DNA from: Helicobacter sp. NHP19-003
GTDB lineage: Bacteria; Campylobacterota; Campylobacteria; Campylobacterales; Helicobacteraceae
DNA: 64,000 nt
Reading direction: 5' to 3'
Assembly (NCBI RefSeq): GCF_019703305.1
Contig: NZ_AP024814.1
Coordinates: 868,001 to 932,000, forward strand
In this document: in pieces, positions 18,019 through 26,473 of the stretch
Numbering within the stretch: the first letter of the stretch is position 1
Layout: each line of letters begins with the position of its first letter
Notes under the pieces: model-generated
The model's database searches: none
What the model was told of the DNA's origin: nothing
The model's input: the letters and a program-made list of their open reading frames with translations, nothing else
Program-made: the position numbers and the translations under genes

Positions 18019-19386
18019 GTGCAAGAGTTAGACTTTAATAAATACGCTTCTTACTCTAAGCCCGGTCCGCGCTACACGAGCTACCCCACCGCCGTGGAAT
18101 TCAACCCGAGCTTTCAAGAAGCCGACCTGCTAGAGGCGTTTAAGCGGGCGGATCAAAATATCCCCCTTTCCTTGTACTTCCATTTGCCCTTTTGCAAGAG
18201 TGCGTGCTATTTTTGCGCCTGCAGTGTAATTTACACAAATAGCCAAAGCAAGAAGGAACGCTACATTGGGTATTTGGCTAAAGAGTTGGAGCTGTTAAAA
18301 TCCCATTTAGACACGCAAAGAAGTGTTGTACAATTGCACTTTGGTGGGGGTACGCCCACTTTTTACAACGCCGCACAATTAGAACGCATCATCCAAAAAA
18401 TCAAAGAAACTTTCCACAATTTTTCTAAAGAAGCGGAACTGAGCTGTGAGATCGACCCAAGGCACTTTAGCCTAGAGCAAATGCAAGTGCTCAAAAAACA
18501 CGGCTTTAACCGCCTAAGCTTTGGGGTGCAAGACTTTGACCCACAAGTGCAAGTGGCGATCAACCGTTTACAAAGCGTGGATTTAGTGCACGAAAAGGTG
18601 CAAATCGCCCGGGATTTTGGGATCAACTCCATTAATTTTGACTTGATCTATGGCTTGCCCTTGCAAACCATTAAAAGTTTTGAAAAGACCTTGCTAGAAG
18701 TTTTGAAACTCAACCCCGATCGCTTGGCGGTCTTTAATTATGCCCATGTCCCCTGGGTCAAACACACCATGAAAATTGACCCCAAAACCCTGCCAAGCCC
18801 CCAAGAAAAACTTGCGCTTTTGCAATTTTTGATCGGCTTTTTAAAAGGGCATGGTTATGAAATGATCGGGATGGACCACTTTGCCAAAAAGGACAACGAG
18901 CTGTATTTGGCCTTACAAAACAAGCAACTTAGGCGCAACTTTCAAGGCTACACCACGAAAAAATTCTCCCAAACCATTGGTGTGGGCGTTACCAGCATCG
19001 GCGAGGGGCAAGACTACTACACGCAAAACTTTAAGGACCTGAAACGCTACGAGCAGGCCCTAGATAGTGGGCATTTGCCCGTAGAGCGGGGGATTAGGCT
19101 GAGCACAGAAGACCGCCTAAGAAAAGAAGTCATCATGCACCTGATGAACAATTTGGAGCTGGATTTTAGCAGCATTGAAAAAGCTTTTGACATTGACTTT
19201 AAAACGCATTTTAAAGATGCGTTAAACGCCCTAAAACCCTACGAGCAAGAGGGTTTGGTGGTGATCAATGAGGGGGGACTCACAACCAGCCCCACGGGGG
19301 CGATGCTCGTGCGTAATTTGGCGATGGTGTTTGACGCGTATTTGGGAGCGCAAAGTGGCGCGCAGCGGTTTAGCCAAACACTCTAG
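18019..19386 (+). CDS. hemN: Oxygen-independent coproporphyrinogen III oxidase
   Basis: A 455-residue radical SAM protein. The cluster motif CxxxCxxC is visible as CKSACYFC in YFHLPFCKSACYFC, with family segments VQLHFGGGTPTFY, INFDLIYGLPLQT and IGMDHFAKK. It decarboxylates coproporphyrinogen III in heme synthesis without oxygen. It starts at a GTG two bases after the previous stop. The 3' end overlaps glpC by 32 bases. Confidence 0.95.
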   Translation: MQELDFNKYASYSKPGPRYTSYPTAVEFNPSFQEADLLEAFKRADQNIPLSLYFHLPFCKSACYFCACSVIYTNSQSKKERYIGYLAKELELLKSHLDTQRSVVQLHFGGGTPTFYNAAQLERIIQKIKETFHNFSKEAELSCEIDPRHFSLEQMQVLKKHGFNRLSFGVQDFDPQVQVAINRLQSVDLVHEKVQIARDFGINSINFDLIYGLPLQTIKSFEKTLLEVLKLNPDRLAVFNYAHVPWVKHTMKIDPKTLPSPQEKLALLQFLIGFLKGHGYEMIGMDHFAKKDNELYLALQNKQLRRNFQGYTTKKFSQTIGVGVTSIGEGQDYYTQNFKDLKRYEQALDSGHLPVERGIRLSTEDRLRKEVIMHLMNNLELDFSSIEKAFDIDFKTHFKDALNALKPYEQEGLVVINEGGLTTSPTGAMLVRNLAMVFDAYLGAQSGAQRFSQTL

Positions 19387-20695
19387 TCCTTTTGACATAA
19401 ACGCTTCTTTGCAAGAGGTTACGCAAAAATGCGTGAAGTGCGCTAAGTGCGTACCTAGTTGCACCATTTATCGGATACACAAAGACGAAAGCACTTCGCC
19501 TAGAGGTTTTTTAGAACTCATAGCGCAGGTCAAACAAGAGAGCCTAGAGCTAGACACAAGCCTTAAAAAAATCTTTGAGAGCTGTTTTTTATGCACCACT
19601 TGTGTGCAAGTTTGCCCTTTCCACTTACCCATTGATGCCATGATTGAAAAAATCCGCTTGACAAGCGCACGCAAGTATGGGATCACTTGGCACAAGAAAG
19701 CCTATTTTTACTTGCTAAGACACCCTAAATTAATGGATCTTGTCTTTAGGCTTTGCTACGCCCTATCGCCTTGCGCTTTTAAACAAGAGGGGGACAAGTT
19801 GAAATGGCGTTTTAAGGGTTCTTTTTCGTGGCAAAAGCGCGCATTTTTTCCCTTTGTGGCTAAGAGCTTTTTACAAACCCACAAGGGCATTATTGCGCCT
19901 AAAGCCCCCCTAGAGCCCAAAGAGCCTTTAAGAAAAGTCGGGCTTTTTATCGGTTGTTTGGGCAATTACAATTATCCACAGGTAGGTGAGAGTCTGTTAT
20001 CTTTGCTAGACAAGCTCAATTTTAGCGTGGCGATCCCTAAACAGGTTTGTTGCGGGGCACCGGCGTATTTCACGGGGGATTTTGAAACCGCTTGGTTTTT
20101 AGCCAAGCAAAATATCGAAAGCCTAGCTAATCTAGCCCAAGAAGTGGAAGCGATTTTAGTTCCCGAAGCCACTTGTATCAGCATGCTTAAAAAGGACTAC
20201 CAGCATTTGATCGAAAGCCTAAAGGATAACCAAGAGCGCGCCCTTTGGGCTGAAAAATTTAAGAGTATCCAAGCTAAATTGCAAATGGCATCGCATTTTT
20301 TAGCCACACAAACGCCCTTAAGCAAGCATCTAGAGACCAAAGCGCAAAGCCCCATCAGTGTAACCTACCACGACCCATGCCATGCTAAAAAGGTGCTTGG
20401 CATCTACAAAGAGCCTAGAAGTTTGCTACAAATCAACCACCAAATCATCGAAATGCAAGAGAGCGACCGTTGCTGTGGCTTTGGGGGGGTTACCATGCAA
20501 AGCGAGCATTACCAGCTCAGTTTAAAGGCAGGCGCGCCCAAAGCCCTAGACATTGTCGGCACCAAGGCACAGGTGGTGAGTGCGGAGTGCTCGGCGTGTC
20601 GAGTGCAGTTAAACAACGCCCTAGCGCAAATTGATGCCCCCGTGCAATTCTTACACCCCTTAGAACTTTTAGACAAAAGCTTGCGTGAGAGGTAG
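19355..20695 (+). CDS. glpC: GlpC/GlcF-type iron-sulfur oxidoreductase subunit
   Basis: 446 residues from GTG 19355 (GGGAG seven bases upstream). The longer open frame from 19268 would overlap hemN by 119 bases and begins with unlikely sequence. Two 4Fe-4S motifs (CVKCAKCVPSC and CFLCTTCVQVCPF) are followed by two CCG domains (VCCGAPAYF, RCCGFGGVTM). Such proteins pass electrons from FAD dehydrogenases for glycerol 3-phosphate, glycolate or lactate to quinone. It follows hemN as in H. pylori, where the gene is called glpC; the true substrate is uncertain. Confidence 0.88.
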   Translation: MARSGLAKHSSPFDINASLQEVTQKCVKCAKCVPSCTIYRIHKDESTSPRGFLELIAQVKQESLELDTSLKKIFESCFLCTTCVQVCPFHLPIDAMIEKIRLTSARKYGITWHKKAYFYLLRHPKLMDLVFRLCYALSPCAFKQEGDKLKWRFKGSFSWQKRAFFPFVAKSFLQTHKGIIAPKAPLEPKEPLRKVGLFIGCLGNYNYPQVGESLLSLLDKLNFSVAIPKQVCCGAPAYFTGDFETAWFLAKQNIESLANLAQEVEAILVPEATCISMLKKDYQHLIESLKDNQERALWAEKFKSIQAKLQMASHFLATQTPLSKHLETKAQSPISVTYHDPCHAKKVLGIYKEPRSLLQINHQIIEMQESDRCCGFGGVTMQSEHYQLSLKAGAPKALDIVGTKAQVVSAECSACRVQLNNALAQIDAPVQFLHPLELLDKSLRER

Positions 20696-20729
20696 CTTTA
20701 TTTTTTTATAACAACACATGTTAAAAAAA

Positions 20730-20745
20730 TTATGCTAGAATAGCG
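20730..20745 (+). promoter_or_regulatory. Extended -10 promoter of the outer membrane protein gene
   Basis: TATGCTAGAATAGC lies ~35 bases before the ATG at 20777, followed by an AAGAGG ribosome binding site. It is the same promoter type as in front of the HP0664-like gene. Confidence 0.6.
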
Positions 20746-20776
20746 CAAACCATTTAACTTAAAGAAGAGGATTACA

Positions 20777-21508
20777 ATGAATAGAAAATTTTATGCCTTT
20801 TTATCGAGTGCCTTGGCTTTTGGTGCAACAGGGTTGCAGGCTGAGAGGAACGCGTGGTATGTGGGTGCGAGTTATGAAGTGGGGCAAGTGGGGCAGGCTG
20901 TGAGAAACCCCTCTCCCGATCAAGCTGCCATCAACCCCGTAACGGGCGGTAGCTACCAATTTAGTAGACTGCCTGCAGGCAGCTACAGCAATCTGGCCGT
21001 AATGCAGGGCTTGGGGATCAGTGTGGGGTATAAACAATTCTTTGGCAAAAAGAAATGGTTTGGGTTGCGCTACTACGGCTTTATGGACTATGGGCACGCC
21101 GTCTTTGGGGCAAATGAATTGGTTCCCGGCAAGGGCACTTTTGCTAACTTGACAGACATGTTCACCTATGGTGTGGGCATCGACACCCTTTATGATGTCA
21201 TCAATAAACAAGATGTGACCTTTGGGTTTTTCTTGGGTGCGGCGATTGCCGGTAACTCTTGGGGCAACACCACAGGCGGGCCGCTCATTACAATCAACTA
21301 CCCCGCCACAGCCGAAAACACCATCGATCCCGCCATGTTTCAGTTTCTCTTTAATTTAGGGATGCGCACCACCATTGGCAAACACCAGGAATTTGACTTT
21401 GGGATCAAGATCCCCACCATCAACGACTACTACTTCAATAAAAAAGGCTTATCTTTCACCTACCGCCGCCAATACAGCTTGTATGTGGGTTACCGCTACA
21501 ACTTTTAA
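20777..21508 (+). CDS. Helicobacter outer membrane protein (Hop/Hof-like)
   Basis: A 243-residue protein with a signal peptide (cut expected after LQA, ~residue 22), an NAWYVGASYEVGQ first strand, the segment GYKQFFGKKKWFGLRYYGF, and a C-terminal beta-signal ending in YSLYVGYRYNF. These are marks of the large Helicobacter OMP families, seen here in a short form. A predicted beta-barrel in the outer membrane; adhesin or porin role unknown. It shares its core motif with the OMP at 30.7 kb. Confidence 0.87.
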   Translation: MNRKFYAFLSSALAFGATGLQAERNAWYVGASYEVGQVGQAVRNPSPDQAAINPVTGGSYQFSRLPAGSYSNLAVMQGLGISVGYKQFFGKKKWFGLRYYGFMDYGHAVFGANELVPGKGTFANLTDMFTYGVGIDTLYDVINKQDVTFGFFLGAAIAGNSWGNTTGGPLITINYPATAENTIDPAMFQFLFNLGMRTTIGKHQEFDFGIKIPTINDYYFNKKGLSFTYRRQYSLYVGYRYNF

Positions 21509-21542
21509 TGCTAGAATACCCCTAAAATGACAAAGGGGTGAA

Positions 21543-22139
21543 ATGCCAGAAACACAGCGACTGCAAGCGATCTTAGAAAAGGCTTTAGGCGACATTAAAG
21601 AGGTTCTAGCCTCCAGCTTTGAAGCCCATTTCAACGCTTTACTTGAAAAAGAGAAGCTCCAAATTGAAAAGCAATTTGCCACGAGGCTGCAAGAGAAAGA
21701 TAAAAAAATTGCTAACCAGCAGAAGGCTCTCTTTGACACCACGACTAAATTAAAAGCGGTGAAAACCGAGCTGGGGCAACTCAAACAACAGCAAAACAAC
21801 GAAAAACAAAGAAGCGAGAGCCCCAAAGTGGCGGGCTTAAAAGCCGCCATAGAGAACCAGCAAAGGTGTATAGATAGACTCAAAGCCCGTTTAAAACAAG
21901 CAGGGCTAGAGGGCGAGGGCGCAGAAGTTGAGGAAACCAACGCCCCTAATCTCTTGGAATTGCAAGAGCGCATCGCCCACTTAGAGCAGACCATCAAGGC
22001 GCAAAACTACCACATCCAAAGCCAGCGTAATTTGATTTTAGGCTACCAGGAGCAATTTGAGAACACCAGCTTACCTTGGGACACCAAAGAATCTTTAAAA
22101 GACGGCCTAGAAGAAGGCGCAAAAGAGGATAAATCTTAG
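21543..22139 (+). CDS. Coiled-coil protein of unknown function
   Basis: A 198-residue protein without signal peptide or membrane helix, made almost wholly of charged heptad-like helix (about residues 5-110 and 135-175). An extended -10 (AATGCTAGAAT) and an AAAGGGG site precede the ATG. No family recognised. Right behind its stop lies an IS200/IS605 scar, so the C-terminus could have been altered by that insertion. Confidence 0.7.
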   Translation: MPETQRLQAILEKALGDIKEVLASSFEAHFNALLEKEKLQIEKQFATRLQEKDKKIANQQKALFDTTTKLKAVKTELGQLKQQQNNEKQRSESPKVAGLKAAIENQQRCIDRLKARLKQAGLEGEGAEVEETNAPNLLELQERIAHLEQTIKAQNYHIQSQRNLILGYQEQFENTSLPWDTKESLKDGLEEGAKEDKS

Positions 22140-22175
22140 AACGCCACCCCGCAGAGCTGACCCCTTGCGCTGTAA

Positions 22176-22342
22176 AGTCCCTAGCTTCAGTTTGCCGATT
22201 CATCAGGGGGTAATGCCCTTGGGGCTTTAGGCATCAACCTTGTCAAGAGCAAACACAAGATTCCTAAAAGAGTGCTCCTGCTTGAAGCCACGATTCTGGA
22301 CTAATTTAATTCCCCTGACTTTAGTTATGGGGAGTGTGTCAA
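22176..22342 (+). mobile_element. IS200/IS605-family right-end remnant with TnpB C-terminal scar and omega-RNA-like end
   Basis: Frame 22140-22291 still reads as a TnpB-like C-terminal tail with several stops (ending LLLEATILD). Next comes the imperfect hairpin CCCCTGACT-TT-AGTTATGGGG with one bulged T, then GGAGTGTGTCAA ending in TCAA at 22339-22342. This is the right-end layout of IS608-like elements, whose right cleavage site is TCAA. In complete elements the same region makes the 3' end of the TnpB guide RNA. No tnpA or full tnpB remains. Confidence 0.65.
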
Positions 22343-22362
22343 AAGGGTTTTAGCCTAACCCC

Positions 22363-23796
22363 TTAGTGGGTTTTAGGCTTGGTGGGTTTTAGCGCACTGG
22401 GGACAATAAAAATGCTCTCTTGTTGCACAGAGATTTTGGGGTTATCCACGCTGTAAGCTTTCACCACAATGGGTAAAATCTCTTTTTTGGCATGCGTTAC
22501 ATCGTGTTTCTTGTAGGCTTCTTTGGCAATTTTTAAGGGCATGCGTAAAACCACCACGACCTTGAGTTTGCCCTGTGGATCAATGCTGAGGGTGTCTTTG
22601 GGGCGTACGATGCTGATGTTTGGATCGTCTACATTAAAGGTGTAGGCATGCGCTCTATTGCTTGTGTTTTGGAACAAAAAAACATAGCTATTGTCCACGA
22701 AATCGTTGTGGATGGCATAAAGTTGCCCTCCATGCGTGATGTCTAAAATCATCGAAGCCTTCTTAAGCGAGCCGATGATTAAAGCCCCCACCACTACGAG
22801 CAACACGCCCACATAGGCGATGGTTTTCGCCCGCCATAATTTCACCTTGTTGTGCGTGTTTGTGGCGTTTGTGGATGACCATTGGATTAGACTAGGTTTG
22901 TTTAATTTACCCATAGTCACCGTGCAAGCATCTACACATTCTAGGCAGTTGATGCACTCTAATTGCATTCCCTTTCTAATGTCTATGTGTGTGGGGCAGA
23001 CCAGCACGCAATGGTTGCAACTCACGCATTCGTTGGTTTTGTTGCGTTTTTGGGGCAAACTAGGGATTTTTACATTGTTTTCATCGTAAATCGCTCCTCC
23101 CCTTGCGCTGTCGTAAATGGGGTTTAAAGTGTTGTCGTCAAACAGCACGCTTTGCACCCGTGCATAGGGGCATAAATAAATGCAAAAACGCTCTTTAACC
23201 ACCACGATATCAAAGAACACCACCGCACTCAACACTGCCCAAATGCCAATGAGCAGGGCATTGTCGCTAGGATGGGCTAGGTGGCTAAAAAACTCATGTG
23301 GGGGGACAAAGTAGAACAAAAGCACCGCCATCGCCACGATAGGCACGGGGGCAAAGAGGAAAAGCCCTACAATTTTTTTCAGTTGATTGCTTGCAGTCTT
23401 TGGCGTGGGGCGTTGTTTGTTGCTGATCTTGGCGTGCAAGCCTAGAATCTTGGTTTCAATCAAATCTCTGTGGATTGTTCTAAAAATCGTTTGCGGACAG
23501 CCCCACCCGCACCACACCCGTCCGAGCATGGAGGTGATGAAAAAGATAAAAATAAAAAGAAAAATCACCAAAAAGGGCATGAGATACATTTCTTGCGCAC
23601 TGTAAATTTTGCCAAAGATGTGGATCTGTCTATGTTCAAAAGAGATTAAAAACACTTGCCCTTCGCCCATGTGTATGAAGGGTACACCGATTGCAAAAAT
23701 AGTGATGGCGATCGCCACTATATAGCGTTTTAAGCGGAAAGACTGGCGGAAAAATTGGGTTTTATCCGCCCCTTTTGCGGAGTTTTGCAAGTCCAT
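22363..23796 (-). CDS. ccoG: Cytochrome c oxidase accessory protein CcoG (FixG)
   Basis: 477 residues from ATG 23796; a TTG two codons earlier is an alternative. About five membrane helices, then two 4Fe-4S motifs (CVSCNHCVLVCPTHIDIR and CINCLECVDACTV), with the GRVWCGWGCPQTIF motif earlier and a C-terminal Ig-like domain. CcoG helps copper delivery and assembly of cbb3-type oxidase, the terminal oxidase of Helicobacter. It is a single gene here, divergent from the MFS pair. Confidence 0.93.
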   Translation of the reverse strand: MDLQNSAKGADKTQFFRQSFRLKRYIVAIAITIFAIGVPFIHMGEGQVFLISFEHRQIHIFGKIYSAQEMYLMPFLVIFLFIFIFFITSMLGRVWCGWGCPQTIFRTIHRDLIETKILGLHAKISNKQRPTPKTASNQLKKIVGLFLFAPVPIVAMAVLLFYFVPPHEFFSHLAHPSDNALLIGIWAVLSAVVFFDIVVVKERFCIYLCPYARVQSVLFDDNTLNPIYDSARGGAIYDENNVKIPSLPQKRNKTNECVSCNHCVLVCPTHIDIRKGMQLECINCLECVDACTVTMGKLNKPSLIQWSSTNATNTHNKVKLWRAKTIAYVGVLLVVVGALIIGSLKKASMILDITHGGQLYAIHNDFVDNSYVFLFQNTSNRAHAYTFNVDDPNISIVRPKDTLSIDPQGKLKVVVVLRMPLKIAKEAYKKHDVTHAKKEILPIVVKAYSVDNPKISVQQESIFIVPSALKPTKPKTH

Positions 23797-23931
23797 GGTC
23801 AAAAAATCCTTGTCGGAGTGATTCCTCGCATGGTAGCAAATTTAATTTAAGGGCGTTTAAATAATTTGTGGTGTTTCTTGAAGATTGCCTAGAACATGTT
23901 AGAGTACAGCATTTACTTTTAGCGGTGCGCT

Positions 23932-25128
23932 ATGCGGCATTATTTGCGGATTGTGTCTATACTTGCTCTTGCCAATTTTTGCTTCGGTGTGGCGGAGTTC
24001 CTTGTCCCTGGAATTCTAACCTATTTGAGCCTATTCTACGGCGTTTCAGATAGCCAGGTGGGCAACTTGGTTACCCTCTACACTTTAGGGGTGATGGTGG
24101 GCGTGCCTATTATAAGCGTGCTCTTTTCGCGCTTTAACTACCGTAACCAGCTTGTCTTTGCTCTCACGCTCTTTGCTCTTTCTCATCTGTTCATGTTTTT
24201 TAGCCACAGCTTTTTAAGCGCGCTCATCGCCCGCTTTCTAGGGGGGCTGATGCACGGCTTGTTTTTTGTGATCGCCACAGTCATTTGCCTAAAAGTCGCT
24301 CCCAAGGCAAAAAAGAGCATGGCTTTGGGTTTACTCATCAGCGGGTTTCTCATCGCCTTAGCCATGGGTGTGCCCTTGACCATTTGGGTGTCTAAGCATT
24401 TTGGACTTTTAACGCCCTTTCTCTTGATCGCATGCATGGTCTTTTTAGCCGCTTTTGTGGCTCTATTGACCATGCCCAAATTTTCAAGTCAGCCGGCCAA
24501 TTTTAAAAATTTAGGCGTGGTGTTTCACTTCACGCCCGTGTGGCAAAGTTTTTTAGTCACTGCCTTTGCGTGCGGATCTATGTCTGTGGTTTATATCTAC
24601 TTGCGAGTCTTATTGGAAAGACACCACTTCAGCCCGGAGAGCATCGCTGAAATTTATGTATACTACGGCATCGCCGGCCTACTCGGTCATTTCTTGGCGA
24701 TCAAACTCACGGATTTGAGGGGCTCATTTGCTGCTCTAAGCTTTTTACTCACCATGGAAATTTTAGTCTTGGGTGCGATGCATTTTAGCTACCACCTACC
24801 AAAAGCGTTTTTAGCCACCAATGTGATCGTCTTTGGTTTCTTTAGTTGTGCGCTTGTTGTGCCGTTTAAAACGCTCTGTATCCACTTAGCCCATGTATTC
24901 ACGCCCCACACCTCCTCAAACGACACCATTGCGCTTAATGAAGCTGCATTTTTTAAAGGAATGTCCGTTGGCTCTTTTGTGGGCGGGCTTATAGTGCATT
25001 ATTTCAATGTCAATTTTAATAGTATTTGTGCCGCACTTTTTGCGCTGTGTGCTTTATTGATTCTTCGTTATGGCATTAAAAAGCCCGTTTTTACCAAAAG
25101 TGGTGATGTTGCACCACCAAAGCATTAG
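23932..25128 (+). CDS. MFS transporter (DHA1-type exporter), copy 1
   Basis: A 398-residue major facilitator with 12 predicted helices. It opens MRHYLRIVSILALANFCFGV and shows the MFS loop FSRFNYRNQLVFAL between helices 2 and 3. It resembles the AraJ/YdhP-like group of drug or sugar exporters; substrate unknown. The next gene is a close paralogue (identical opening and long shared stretches), so this is a tandem duplication. A -10-like TGTTAGAGT stands before the start; the RBS is weak. Confidence 0.9.
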   Translation: MRHYLRIVSILALANFCFGVAEFLVPGILTYLSLFYGVSDSQVGNLVTLYTLGVMVGVPIISVLFSRFNYRNQLVFALTLFALSHLFMFFSHSFLSALIARFLGGLMHGLFFVIATVICLKVAPKAKKSMALGLLISGFLIALAMGVPLTIWVSKHFGLLTPFLLIACMVFLAAFVALLTMPKFSSQPANFKNLGVVFHFTPVWQSFLVTAFACGSMSVVYIYLRVLLERHHFSPESIAEIYVYYGIAGLLGHFLAIKLTDLRGSFAALSFLLTMEILVLGAMHFSYHLPKAFLATNVIVFGFFSCALVVPFKTLCIHLAHVFTPHTSSNDTIALNEAAFFKGMSVGSFVGGLIVHYFNVNFNSICAALFALCALLILRYGIKKPVFTKSGDVAPPKH

Positions 25129-25267
25129 GGGTATTAATGTCGTTAAAACAGCCCCGGTCTTCTGTTTTGTGGGCAAACACACTCCTTGATTGAAGGCCAA
25201 ACAGTGCCCTAAAGCCTTTAAAAGCATGTTAGAATGCGCCTTTATCCTTGATTTTGGCGGTGTGGCT

Positions 25268-26437
25268 ATGCGGCATTATTTGCGGATTGTGTCTTTACTT
25301 GCCCTGTCTAGCTTTTGTTTGGGTGTGGCGGAGTTTTTAGTTTCAGGGATTTTAACTCAGTTAGGCGCGTATTATGGGGTGTCTGTAAGCGAGGCGGGCA
25401 ACTTAGCCACGCTTTATGCCTTTGGCGTGGTCATTGGCGCACCCATCGTGAGTGTGCTGATTTCTCGTTTCAACTACCGCAACCAACTCATTTTCACACT
25501 AGGTCTTTTTGCCCTTTCAAACGCTTTCATGTTTTTAAGCCACAGCTTTTTAAGCGCGCTCATCGCCCGCTTTCTAGGGGGGCTGATGCACGGCTTGTTT
25601 TTTGTGATCGCCACGATTGTGTGCCTAAAAGCCGCCCCCAAATCCAAAACCAGCATGGCGATGAGCCTTATGGCTAGCGGGCTCACCATCGCCCTGGTAA
25701 CGGGCGTGCCTTTGGGGATTTTAGTGGCAAGGTATTTTGGGCTATTAGCCCCCTTTCTCTTAGTCGCTGGTTTGGCCTCTTTGGCCGCCTTTTTGGCGTT
25801 GTTCATCTTGCCCAAATTTACCAGCAAGCAGACTAACTTTAAAAATTTAGGCGTGGCATTTGGTTTTGCACCCGTGTGGCAGGGCTTTTTAGTTACCGCC
25901 TTTTCGTGTGGGTCCATGTTTGTGGTCTATATCTACATGCGTGTCTTGCTAGAAAAGCACGGCTTTAGTGCGCAAAGCATCACCAACATCTACCTTTACT
26001 ACGGCTTGGCGGCGATGCTGGGTAATCTTTTTGGAGGCAAGCTCACGGACTTAAGGGGCTCGTTTGCCGCCCTGCGCTTTTTGCTAAGCATGTTAGCTTT
26101 AACCCTAGCCGCGATGAGTTTTAGCCACCACTTACCCAAGCCCTTTGTGGCGTTTAACGCCATGGCCTTTGGCTTTTTTGGCTTTGCATGCATCGCGCCG
26201 CTAAAAATGTTGAGTGGCCATTTGGCGCGCACCTTCACGCCAGACACGCCGGGCAGCACGATCGCGCTCAATGAAGCCTCGTTTAATGTGGGGATCACCT
26301 TTGCCTCTTTAACGGGCGGACTCGTGGCACATTATATTAACATTGACATGAACGGCATTTGCGCTGCTTTATTTGCCTTAAGTGCCCTTACTTTGCTGCA
26401 TTTGCGGATTAAAAAAGCCTATTTTCACCAAAAATAG
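25268..26437 (+). CDS. MFS transporter (DHA1-type exporter), copy 2
   Basis: 389 residues from ATG 25268, chosen because it aligns exactly with the start of copy 1 (MRHYLRIVS); the open frame extends to 25190 without support. Twelve helices, with the same SRFNYRNQ loop and ARFLGGLMHGLFFVIAT segment as copy 1. Long blocks are identical in DNA between the two copies (for example around 24210 and 25550), which suggests recent duplication or gene conversion. A TGTTAGAAT box precedes it. Confidence 0.9.
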   Translation: MRHYLRIVSLLALSSFCLGVAEFLVSGILTQLGAYYGVSVSEAGNLATLYAFGVVIGAPIVSVLISRFNYRNQLIFTLGLFALSNAFMFLSHSFLSALIARFLGGLMHGLFFVIATIVCLKAAPKSKTSMAMSLMASGLTIALVTGVPLGILVARYFGLLAPFLLVAGLASLAAFLALFILPKFTSKQTNFKNLGVAFGFAPVWQGFLVTAFSCGSMFVVYIYMRVLLEKHGFSAQSITNIYLYYGLAAMLGNLFGGKLTDLRGSFAALRFLLSMLALTLAAMSFSHHLPKPFVAFNAMAFGFFGFACIAPLKMLSGHLARTFTPDTPGSTIALNEASFNVGITFASLTGGLVAHYINIDMNGICAALFALSALTLLHLRIKKAYFHQK

Positions 26438-26473
26438 CTATACTTAAAAGCAAAAACACATAGGAATTTATGG

